Part shown: positions 28,401 through 35,800 of the stretch, one piece after another
Position numbering within the stretch: position 1 is the stretch's first letter
Layout: each line of letters opens with the position of its first letter
Assembly: GCA_001460835.1 (NCBI GenBank)
Contig: CYKH01001400.1
Span: 47,566 to 111,565 of the forward strand
Direction: 5' to 3'
DNA from: Bodo saltans
Lineage: Eukaryota > Euglenozoa > Kinetoplastea > Eubodonida > Bodonidae
Length of the DNA stretch: 64,000 nt
Made by a program: the position numbers and the translations under genes
The notes under the pieces: generated by a model
Database searches by the model: none
Told to the model about the DNA's origin: nothing
Seen by the model: only the letters and a program-made list of their open reading frames with translations

Positions 28401-29510
28401 AGTGTAATGGGATCTTCCGTGACAGCATCTTCTTCCCCGACATTGTCCGATGCACCGTCGTCCGGCGCAAATCTTAACTCGCTGCGCTCGACACAAACAC
28501 CAGCATCCCACCAGCCCCATGTTGGTGCGTATCGAAAGCTGTTTCCTCTCATTTCCCTGCTGTCGTTGCATGACGCCCACGGCTGTACCGCACCACCCCT
28601 TCGATCTGACATTCTCGTCGCGGATCTCCTGCGAATGCTTGGAGTGCACACTGTTGCCGGCCGTCAAGGTGGTGGTGGCGGAAACTCACCACAGCAGCCT
28701 GTTGTCGAGCTAGCTCTCCTGCTGCTCCCAAATGCCCCAATGGACATGGAAGAGTCATTCCGGCACCCAAGTGATGACAAGCAACGGATTGACCCGACGA
28801 CGAATTCTTCTTTACATACAACGTCCACCAAGAAGTCCGTGGATCCGACACGAAAACGAAAAGGGCTTCTACGCAGCGTCGATGTTCGCCGATCTGCCTG
28901 CATGCTGTCTGTGTGCGTCGTTCGTCGGTCTACGATGCAAGCCATTGCGTTCCCTGGGCTTATCCCAGCATCGGACACAATCGATGAACTGCGGCTGTGG
29001 TTGGATCAACTGTATCCGCCGCGTCAGGTTCGCGGAGTGCGCGACGCGGAGATATTGCTGGAGGTGCACGTTCCGCCACAGATGCAAGGCATCCATCCCT
29101 CCGTGCATGATTTCCACGATGCTGCTCAGTGCGACTATTGGCTCCCTAGAGACGTCAACGAGTACTGCCAACGACTTTACGGTGCTGCCGCGAAGCGATC
29201 TTCTTCTTCCGCATTGTCAACAACGCCAAACTCGTCGAACACAACGTTATCTGGGGTGGACGCCGCAGGAGCTAACGCTGCTGCTGCTGCTGCCGTTCCC
29301 TCTGTCGTCAACCATCGGAAGTATTCTGTGTCCTTTATGAGCCTGGAAGAGGAAGACCCAGAGGAGTATCGTGCCTTGGTACAACGCAGCGTCACGTTTC
29401 ACCATCACTTGATGCGAAAAAGCGTCAACGGTCTGAATCCGATGGAACATTTCGAGGTGAAGAAGGTTCTGTTGTTGTTCCCTGCTCGGCTGCTAGTGAT
29501 TGTGCCGTAA
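22485..29510 (+). CDS. USP7: USP7-type ubiquitin carboxyl-terminal hydrolase, greatly enlarged
   Basis: A 2341-residue cysteine protease that removes ubiquitin from proteins. An N-terminal MATH/TRAF-like region (residues ~105-400) is interrupted by Ser/Thr/Asn-rich inserts. The peptidase domain (~425-735) opens with VGLKNHGSTCYINVLIQSLF. The nucleophile is Cys435, the His is His652 (GVNSGHFTAF) and the acidic residue is Asp698 (FHFDDEAVY), so it looks catalytically complete. The MATH-plus-peptidase order and the LKN-G-TCY-N box point to USP7/HAUSP and not other USPs. The C-terminal ~1500 residues hold islands of folded sequence (probably the USP7 ubiquitin-like domains) separated by long homopolymer-rich linkers (Ser, Ala, Gln, His runs). 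Animal USP7 is about 1100 residues, so this copy is about twice as long. The ATG at 22485 is preceded by an A/C-rich leader. Confidence 0.88.
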   Translation: MDGSAVSHRSQTRRPMGEASSSTTRQDVHADADVFAAAATAQRGGNNNITGPTSSSRHDAPLRIDVGLQGPKPSSALRDLSTTRPSRSQQQQQPATSSTSIHEMYRQHVEGFFDLRVSKSHDPNIRGQPVELRWRVPVDAILRLRARDASVVKPQLTEPSNAVTSQSITLNGLPLFIRLTRILRDDVPHGGSINGPSPTTTSSQSNESSAASSPTRRFEHHVVSCHLISAVPAGGTPLTSSALLSRSGTSAFAHLDPSGGDDGGNGSADDDAHNQVQQMERQSWERKVSFLTEITLVPRQQRAIHPAIGASSSVSASSSLNEPTSRVRRVVEGVLSTHNRSIGFSNLIPLRELLMYHVALAPSTVSASLRNPTASSAAVAASEETDDTRLCFIEFTFKIFLSHAWQECIARHNKAAAMSKHLYNLVGLKNHGSTCYINVLIQSLFHIAFFRREVMALTSAGRRKSEAALQLQRIFYELEHSRSPVDTMGLLKAIKVNPSIQNDTHEFLSEFFLHRVFKNITDMFSFKVKYLTTCQDVDFTSTSEETLFELSLCVGAKYPTLESAVQKEFAKEPISDLYDTGVHEFGKQKASRQMCMVTYPPILFVHSKRFDHFAKKVHAAQTFPLSFEVAPGRDYHLHSVIVHHGTGVNSGHFTAFVRVSDAARLASQQQRASPSASSAQSEGAPRDTSVPSAFFHFDDEAVYAVPTTQVLEEMVGIHWSNPSSSAYILVYIESDAFVEATVNFDPTPPDVRANVEKMTVATSAGNSPMMRSINRSPPPMSASSNSPRPSVVTASTTDVPQNQLPRAPTPPPPIALSGAAAAAVPPHHTIIAAPSADLSPSTNSSTSNRRRTAGGGPHDASDMPRLLSACRELRECDPTPAPPLSRNDIRKIRVTMWSLTGLREVMAMLGIAHDIVDMRYVPKYLRQETQLHSSKQQSDSGHEEQHGVQWGTDGAVCSLLLPFDTTIAELRLLVDNAMEGHGVFPVRQQYNNSGDSIGGPRGSSSTTAEASVSSAELFAFYQRRNGTWRPAYPVFDTCVQEQDEEVAEDGAFETPRRENDSVFSTTNQTNISGSFTVRRRVNIHNHQLEQIAKPRRAPPSASLPAGATLIPVTLADLSNEVLALHALSSDLGVVSELHLFAGSATPIQALSTSDAGVMSPMTASHASATPLYGGSVHARGGPRYESPLMRGGPNGSSGGNIGAIMSSNASVVGVVERITTTNDEDDQVNASLTSFGDSAAVEPSMAHAITPQEAEEGSVLLVSNPIAMVGGIAVELNHHHHHPSAAAAAASQLPNLSNDSPLILQASPASFLYSLSGTTDSGNSAMLIVKSSVGATSATLKLMGAFYVPLDWNLLRLVVTLLQCGYLDWAPLSAMGIASYRVQHLMSVSQRSSSWTHDDRELLTALQDQIQLFEEVRPERLDELQDWLTTSIESLSLDHGDILIVHQQHARSSAPRRRKGQRAPTHPSLDESLYSDEEGSRHDNDEERDAAASFLGSSSLLIAQALVASCRRLVLGCTVLSPLWGTLAAGSTVFCPVDLQYMDGIALEALFLAKLREVALFMGAHESDMAALQQPAASSPHIMMGAAGDSNSSPVSSSRLPNIPSPQHNTVLRNGAKSTQYCWSWWCVDTSVPPKVQSNPTTSGVNGAGASPPSTESRVSLSHRARVLKQARESQLLEVNHSLSQTASTAALQVGSSGAPISLLATLFPTACTTLLQWGEWILPGSSSSSASPSGIAPATKALTAASTDPRDDPTQQDFVTPTRRPSSSVRPAGLVDGDAVFSPPALFDVSASMASRNFRMPWNQQEDRGNSAPQPHDASGTQQLAALHPAIGLLLSSTQRLFVDLRLVHNAAPSTITTTAVGAAAATTQKKTPLHGPLVSMSSTVDIVILWFGWCKASPTHRFRLRAVDLSSSAFTVFSLAAQFLGFLDGVIGSCSVQDDAQVVNPQCLHDYPLFHQLVLGVIGSSGSGATSVMGSSVTASSSPTLSDAPSSGANLNSLRSTQTPASHQPHVGAYRKLFPLISLLSLHDAHGCTAPPLRSDILVADLLRMLGVHTVAGRQGGGGGNSPQQPVVELALLLLPNAPMDMEESFRHPSDDKQRIDPTTNSSLHTTSTKKSVDPTRKRKGLLRSVDVRRSACMLSVCVVRRSTMQAIAFPGLIPASDTIDELRLWLDQLYPPRQVRGVRDAEILLEVHVPPQMQGIHPSVHDFHDAAQCDYWLPRDVNEYCQRLYGAAAKRSSSSALSTTPNSSNTTLSGVDAAGANAAAAAAVPSVVNHRKYSVSFMSLEEEDPEEYRALVQRSVTFHHHLMRKSVNGLNPMEHFEVKKVLLLFPARLLVIVP

Positions 29511-29695
29511 AAACAAAAAAAAAACAAAGAACATTTTTCTTTGATAGAGAGAGAGCGATATATCTACATGCCCCATACAAAGATCTTTTTTTTCCTTTTT
29601 GCTAGTTTTTCCTTCTGTTCAAAAACAACTGTTTGAAGCAACTTCTTGTCACATTTTGAAGAAACTTAACAACTGATTACCTCGTTTCTGCACAA

Positions 29696-29697
29696 AG
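29696..29697 (+). promoter_or_regulatory. Candidate trans-splice acceptor AG
   Basis: TACCTCGTTTCTGCACAAAG places this AG 23 bases before the ATG at 29720. An alternative AG at 29604-29605 follows a stronger T/C tract (29584-29600). Confidence 0.45.
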
Positions 29698-29719
29698 GAG
29701 AAGCGCAAAACATAATAAT

Positions 29720-32578
29720 ATGAGTGAAGTCGAGAAGCGACCACGTGAGGAGAGCGAGCCGGAGCGAATACGTCCACCTCCTGCCATCACCTTCCCATAC
29801 CCCCTCGATGATTTCCAACAGAAGAGTATCGACGCACTGGAAGATGGTGATAGCGTGTTGGTTGCCGCCCACACTAGCGCAGGAAAGACGACCGTTGCTC
29901 TCTACGGTATCGCAAAAGCTCTGCGTGAGAAGAAGCGTGTGATCTTTACATCTCCCATCAAAGCACTCAGCAATCAAAAATTTCGAGAGTTTTCCGAGCG
30001 ATTTGACTCAGTCGGTTTGATGACCGGTGATACGACCATCAAGCCAGACTCCGACTGCCTGGTCATGACAACCGAGATTCTGCGTAGCATGCTGTACCGT
30101 GGCACGGAGATGCTGAGAGAGGTCGGATGTGTCATTTTCGATGAAGTTCACTACATGCGTGATAAGTCCCGTGGTGTTGTGTGGGAGGAGACCATTATCA
30201 TGCTCCCCAAGGGCTGCCAATACGTATTCCTGTCCGCCACCATTCCAAATGCGCGTGAGTTTGCAGACTGGGTAGAAAGCATTCACAAGCCGTATACAAA
30301 GGTGCATGTCATCTGCACTGAGTATCGTCCTGTACCGCTGCAACATTACCTTCATCCCAATGGTGCCGATGGTATCTTCCTCGTGGTGGACGAAAAATCG
30401 AAATTCCGTGATGACAACTTCAAGACAGCCATGACGGTCATGGGAAAGGATACTGGCGGTGGTGATGGTGAAGCCAACGGCGGAGGTGCAGTAGCAAAGC
30501 GCGGTGCCAAAGGTGGCCGTGGTGGCGCAAAGAAAGGCCCCCAGCCCATTATGGATATTATCAAGCTGGTCATGGATCGAAAAATGTACCCCGTGATTGT
30601 GTTCTCGTTCGCCAAGGCGGAGTGCGAGCGCAACGCCATTGCTCTTGCCAGCCTTAACTTCAACGACGCGCAAGAAGATATGCTCGTGCAAGAGGTGTTT
30701 CAAAATGCAATGGCCCATCTTGCCGAGGACGATCGGTCGCTTCCCGCCATCGAGCACCTCATCCCGCTCCTTAGACGTGGTGTTGGCATTCACCATTCTG
30801 GTCTTCTCCCCATCCTCAAAGAAGTGGTGGAGTTGCTTTTCCAAGCAGGTTTGGTGAAGGTGCTGTTCTCAACGGAAACCTTCTCTATGGGTCTGAACAT
30901 GCCCGCTAGAACGGTGGTGTTCACTGCCGTAAAGAAGTTTGATGGTGAGCAGAACCGATACTTGACGGGCGGCGAGTACATTCAAATGTCTGGCCGTGCT
31001 GGTCGTCGAGGTCTTGATCGCGTCGGCATTGTGATTGCGATGATCGATGAGCAAGTGGAGCCTGACACATTGAAGAAACTGATGGGCGGCGGATCTGATG
31101 TTCTCAATAGCAGTTTTCATTTGACGTACAACATGGTCCTCAATTTGCTTCGTGTCGAAGATATCGACCCCGAGTTCATGATGAAGCGTAGCTTTGCACA
31201 ATATCAACGCCTACGTGGCGGACCGAAGTTGGAGGAGGCATGCCTAGCTCTTCAAGAGCAAATCAAAAGCATCACTGTGGATCGCGAGGATGTGTTCAAA
31301 CAGTTCACTCTGTGCTCTGGACTTTTGGAGAAGAAACAGCAGCAGGTGAAGTCAGTGATGCACCAGCCCAAGTACATTGTGCCTTTCTTGCAACCCGGCC
31401 GTATCTTAAAAGTTGTTCGAGCGAGCGACCGATCATCCTTTGGATGGGGTATCTGCCGTAGCGAAGCAAAAGCACCGACGACTAGCGGTCTCAGCGACAA
31501 TGCTCAGTACACTGTGCAAGTCGACGTGCTGTGCATGTCGCTGATCGCAGGTCAAGCCAAGAGCTACGAGCCGTGCCACGTGTCCAACTACACGTCCGAT
31601 GTTGCTGAGCTCTACACGGTAACCTTTGACTTGAACGATGTCGATACTACGTCACGTTATCGCATCAAACTTCCCGTGAACCCAGACGCTGAATCCGGTC
31701 GCACTCACCTCATTCAAACCTTAGCAAAACTTCACCGAGAGTACGGTGATACAGTACCGTCGCTTACAGCTGTGGAGATTGGTATTGACGACCCTGAGTT
31801 TTCAAAGGTGCAAGCCCAGATCACAAAGTTGCAAGCCCAGCTGGATGAGAACGAGCTAGTAAGGGCACCGACGGAAGAACTGAAGCGCGCCTTTGAAAAC
31901 TACCAGCAGCGTGCCGCTCTTGAACAACGCCTCGCTACGATGGAGGATTCGCTCAAGTCGCTGTCCAAGGCAGTGTTCACTCAGGAACTCGCTCAAATGA
32001 TGCGTGTATTGCGCCGCTTGGACTACATCGACAAAGAGCATTTGATTCTTCGGAAGTCACGTGTTGCGTGTGAGATCACCACCACAGACGAAAACGAAAT
32101 TCTGCTGACGGAGCTTCTGTTCAAAGGCATTTTGAACAATATGGAGACAGAAATGATTGTCGCCCTCCTGTCCTGCTTAGTGAACGTTCATCGCACCCCA
32201 GACAATTTCAGTCTCCCTGAAGAATTCCAAGGACCGTTTAAGGAGTTGAAGGAGATCGTCACGCGCATTGCAAACGTTAGTGTGGAAAGCGGCCTGATTC
32301 AAGAGGGCGGCAGCGCAACGGACAAGGTGATGCCGTCGCTGATGGAAGTCACGTATCAGTGGGCGAAGGGAGCGAAGTTCATTGATGTCATTGGGCTCAC
32401 CTCTGCATATGAGGGTGATATTGTTCGTATGATGAGAAGGCTAGAAGAGATGCTTCGGCAGTTGGCAGGAGCTGCACGGTCTCCAGCGATTGGAAGCTTG
32501 GAGCTCCACGATAAATTCCTAAAGGGCATTGAGTTGATCAAGCGCGACATTGTGTTTGCTTCGTCCCTGTACTTGTAA
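29720..32578 (+). CDS. MTR4: MTR4-type DExH RNA helicase (nuclear exosome cofactor)
   Basis: A 952-residue Ski2-like helicase that unwinds RNA and feeds it to the nuclear exosome for rRNA processing and RNA decay. Helicase motifs are intact: Walker A AHTSAGKT (Lys56), motif Ia TSPIKALSNQK, the DEVH box at residues 141-144 (VIFDEVHYM), SAT, then ETFSMGLNMPA and motif VI QMSGRAGRRGLD. VVWEETIIMLP after DEVH and GVGIHHSGLLPILKEV match MTR4 closely. A Gly/Lys-rich linker (~251-275) takes the place of a similar linker in MTR4. The arch/KOW region and a helical C-terminal domain follow. It is slightly shorter than the yeast and human proteins (just over 1000 residues), mostly at the N-terminus. SKI2 is the alternative, but these matches favour MTR4. 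C1D/Rrp47, another exosome cofactor, lies at 42105. Confidence 0.92.
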   Translation: MSEVEKRPREESEPERIRPPPAITFPYPLDDFQQKSIDALEDGDSVLVAAHTSAGKTTVALYGIAKALREKKRVIFTSPIKALSNQKFREFSERFDSVGLMTGDTTIKPDSDCLVMTTEILRSMLYRGTEMLREVGCVIFDEVHYMRDKSRGVVWEETIIMLPKGCQYVFLSATIPNAREFADWVESIHKPYTKVHVICTEYRPVPLQHYLHPNGADGIFLVVDEKSKFRDDNFKTAMTVMGKDTGGGDGEANGGGAVAKRGAKGGRGGAKKGPQPIMDIIKLVMDRKMYPVIVFSFAKAECERNAIALASLNFNDAQEDMLVQEVFQNAMAHLAEDDRSLPAIEHLIPLLRRGVGIHHSGLLPILKEVVELLFQAGLVKVLFSTETFSMGLNMPARTVVFTAVKKFDGEQNRYLTGGEYIQMSGRAGRRGLDRVGIVIAMIDEQVEPDTLKKLMGGGSDVLNSSFHLTYNMVLNLLRVEDIDPEFMMKRSFAQYQRLRGGPKLEEACLALQEQIKSITVDREDVFKQFTLCSGLLEKKQQQVKSVMHQPKYIVPFLQPGRILKVVRASDRSSFGWGICRSEAKAPTTSGLSDNAQYTVQVDVLCMSLIAGQAKSYEPCHVSNYTSDVAELYTVTFDLNDVDTTSRYRIKLPVNPDAESGRTHLIQTLAKLHREYGDTVPSLTAVEIGIDDPEFSKVQAQITKLQAQLDENELVRAPTEELKRAFENYQQRAALEQRLATMEDSLKSLSKAVFTQELAQMMRVLRRLDYIDKEHLILRKSRVACEITTTDENEILLTELLFKGILNNMETEMIVALLSCLVNVHRTPDNFSLPEEFQGPFKELKEIVTRIANVSVESGLIQEGGSATDKVMPSLMEVTYQWAKGAKFIDVIGLTSAYEGDIVRMMRRLEEMLRQLAGAARSPAIGSLELHDKFLKGIELIKRDIVFASSLYL

Positions 32579-32729
32579 AGACAGCGATGATGTAGCAAAG
32601 TGCCGTCAGAGATGAGTAAAAATGGCAAACATAATTTTTCATGCGAGTAAAACATTTTTGACGAGTGGTGTGAACGTCTTTGAAGATCAGAATTGTCCAC
32701 AACAACATCCATCCAGTGACACTTCCACC

Positions 32730-32747
32730 TTTTTTTTTTCCTGATAG
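32730..32747 (+). promoter_or_regulatory. Poly-pyrimidine tract with candidate trans-splice acceptor
   Basis: A near-pure pyrimidine stretch (about 32721-32742) leads to the AG at 32746-32747, 59 bases before the ATG at 32807. Confidence 0.6.
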
Positions 32748-32806
32748 TAAAGGTGAGTTCTGCAGAGAACACTGCTGTGCATTGCAAAAAAAAACCCCAA
32801 GTACCA

Positions 32807-35800
32807 ATGCGAAAATTTCAAGTGCCCTGTTTCCAGCGTCTCGCAGCCTCCTCGTCGTCATCAGTGCTTACCATCCAACAGCGATGTGGCGGAGAGAAGC
32901 GCTTTCCAAACCGAACTCAATACGATTGCAATGAAGTGACGGTGAAGCAAATTCTAGCGATGCCAACAGTCATCGAAGGGCCTCATACTGTGATCAACTT
33001 CCTGGCAACCATGAAGCGAGAACGCCAAGCACATCGGTTCATGCATTCAGGATCAGCGGCCACGTTCAATACAGAGACTTTTATGGCACACCTTTCATTG
33101 GCGGACACGAAACACTGGCTATCTTTTGAAAGTGCCTTGGCGGTTGTTTCTGCGTGCGCGTCATCTACGTACCAAGGCACGATCTCGTCTCCAGCTGTCC
33201 ACGCGGCACTGGCATTCCTCTCTCACATGCGGCAAGAGAAACTGTCCACCATCACCTCGTCGGTTCAAAATACGTGCCGCATGATTATTGCAATGTCAGC
33301 CCTCCTTGCTCGAGTTGAGCAGCGCCAAGCGAGTTCTGCTTCCGTTTTGGTGAGAGAATACTTGGCTTATTTCGCTCCCGCTGACCTTGCGACATCGTTT
33401 GATATCGCAAACAAACGTGGGTCAAGCGCACCACTCACGATGGTCGAAGCAACTCTGATTGTTTCTGCGACATCCAAACTTGCTTCCATCAACCACAAAG
33501 GCGTTCAAAAAGAGTTCAGTAGCGTCGGTATCAACGCTTCCACTCTTGCGGCGCTTGTATCCACTGTGGATGCGTCGCTCATTGCACGAGATCAGCTTGC
33601 ATCATTCGTTTCTAATGTCGTGACAGAAGCAACGTTGCGGTGCTTTGTGGTTGACCATCAGCAAACGGAAGAATTCGATGTTCTTGTGGCGTCCATCAAT
33701 AAAATTCTCTGCAAACTTGTCGATCAATCGGGAAGATGTTATGGAAAGAAAATTCCACTAAAGTCTCATAATATTGTCGTGCTCCTCAGTACCATTAGCA
33801 AACTGTGTTCGGCACGCCGCACGGCAGACCAACAGGTGACGAGTAGCCTACGGCCAACGCCCAATCTATCAATGCTATCCAAGTCTTTGAGCAACAACCA
33901 TTCTGTCGAGAATAGGCATCATCTATTGGGTGAGCTTGGAGCTCCACGTGCACCTGCAGAGATGTTCCTCACGTCAGCAACGGTCGAATACTTGATCAAA
34001 GCAGCCGAAGGTTGCTGGATTCATTTCACTTTCGGTGAGGTTGCATTGACCATCTCGTCGCTGGCAAGCATATGCCAAGTTCTTCTGTGGAGTCGCGTTG
34101 AAGAGCCAATTCTCGAGGTGAGTGTTCCAATTGCGCGAGCCGCGGTGGCCGCAAGCGAAACATCACCCTCGCCTAAACCTTCTCGGTTTTCAAAGAAGCA
34201 GCGAGTTGACGCCACTGCAACGCTATCCAATGGCCCCAAGCAGTTGGCAACGTCACCGCCACAGCATTCTTCTTCACCTTTTCATGCGAACAGCAGCGGT
34301 GACGAATGGTTCTTCTTGCCGTCACAGAACGCTGACGAAGTGGAATGGGAAGGCAGGATCACCAGCTTTGTTGACTTCGCGACGTCATCACTGCAGGACG
34401 TGCTCTCGAAGCGCGGCACTCTTGCCCAAGGCCACGACGCTCAACTCTCGCTGAAAGAGTTGACGATGTTTCGACAGGCGCTGACTCACTTCGGGCGTAG
34501 TTCACCTCAGCTTGATCATCGTCTTGTGAGGACGTTGGAGCAGTGGCAAGAGAAGTTGTCGCCTCAACAATACATGCGCGCCATCGCAGCCATTGCAAAT
34601 GCGCCGCACGCCGATGCCGAGCATGGCGTTTCCCGAGTGCTGCATTGTCTGAGTGCTCAACTGCGAGGCAAGGAACTTAAAGCGCCGCCGCACGAAGTGA
34701 TTGAATTTCTTCACGCTATTATTTGTCAAGGTGGCCTTAGACGAGGACATGGCCTACATGTTGACGTTGTGGTTGCGACGCTGACGCATGTACTGGCAAC
34801 GTCAAGTCCGGCAGCAAGCGAAAGCTCCGCACGGGACAGCCATTCATCGCGACTAGAATCAGTGTATCAGATGATGATGTTAGAATGTTCTCTGCAGTAC
34901 GTGCAGGGATGGCACATAGCGTCGCCACCATCTAAACAGGATGAAGGCCTACTAATGATGCTTGGGCGCCTCAGTTCCACTGCGTTGTCGATGTTGAGAG
35001 TTCAGCACCCTCTTCTCTTCGCATCGGACGATTCGCTAATGAAGGACAATGATGGTCGGTTTCGTTTGTCCAGCAAAGAATTGAAGCTTCTTCCCTCGCT
35101 GTCCGTCACTCTCGCAAATTTCCAGATTGCCAAAAACCCAATCGTAACTGGTTATCTGTTCGATTCTTTTGGCCACGCAGCAATCAAACTTGAAGAAGTT
35201 GCGAAAAGAATCAATATGTTGACGCCGCAGTACATGCTGCGGTGCGACGTTGGTTGCATTTCTCAGCTACTGTGCTGTGTCATTTCTCGCCGCGCCACAT
35301 CCAATGATCTCGTCGGTCACAGAAACGGTATGATTCGCTGGTTTACAACGCACGTACTTCGTACCCCTATTGCCGTGAAACGGTACCTTACAGCATCGCG
35401 AGAGGGGCGCTTCTCCGCTGCACTTCTTGCCATCGCTGCGGCTGGTGATGAACAATTACGCGAAGTAGACCAAGATGCGCAAAATTCATTGAGTGTGGCG
35501 GCTGTGCCCGCCGACTTGTGGTCAAACACGCTATCGTCGGTTCGGACTTTTAATCAGCTTGACACACTGGCAACAGTATATCAAGAGTTCGTTCCTGAGA
35601 GCGTTAGTAGTGCAGCTCAGCTCTCTTCACTTGTTTCGCGCAAAGGAGAACAACTGATGGCACGGACTGGTACATACGCGTCGGTTGTATCCCTGCTAGG
35701 CCGCGTTGGTCATTCCGAAGACGTCAGCAGGGCGTTGTTGAAATTACTAGAACGTGATCTTCCTGCTCTCACTGACAAGACGAGTACAACATTTGTCAGC

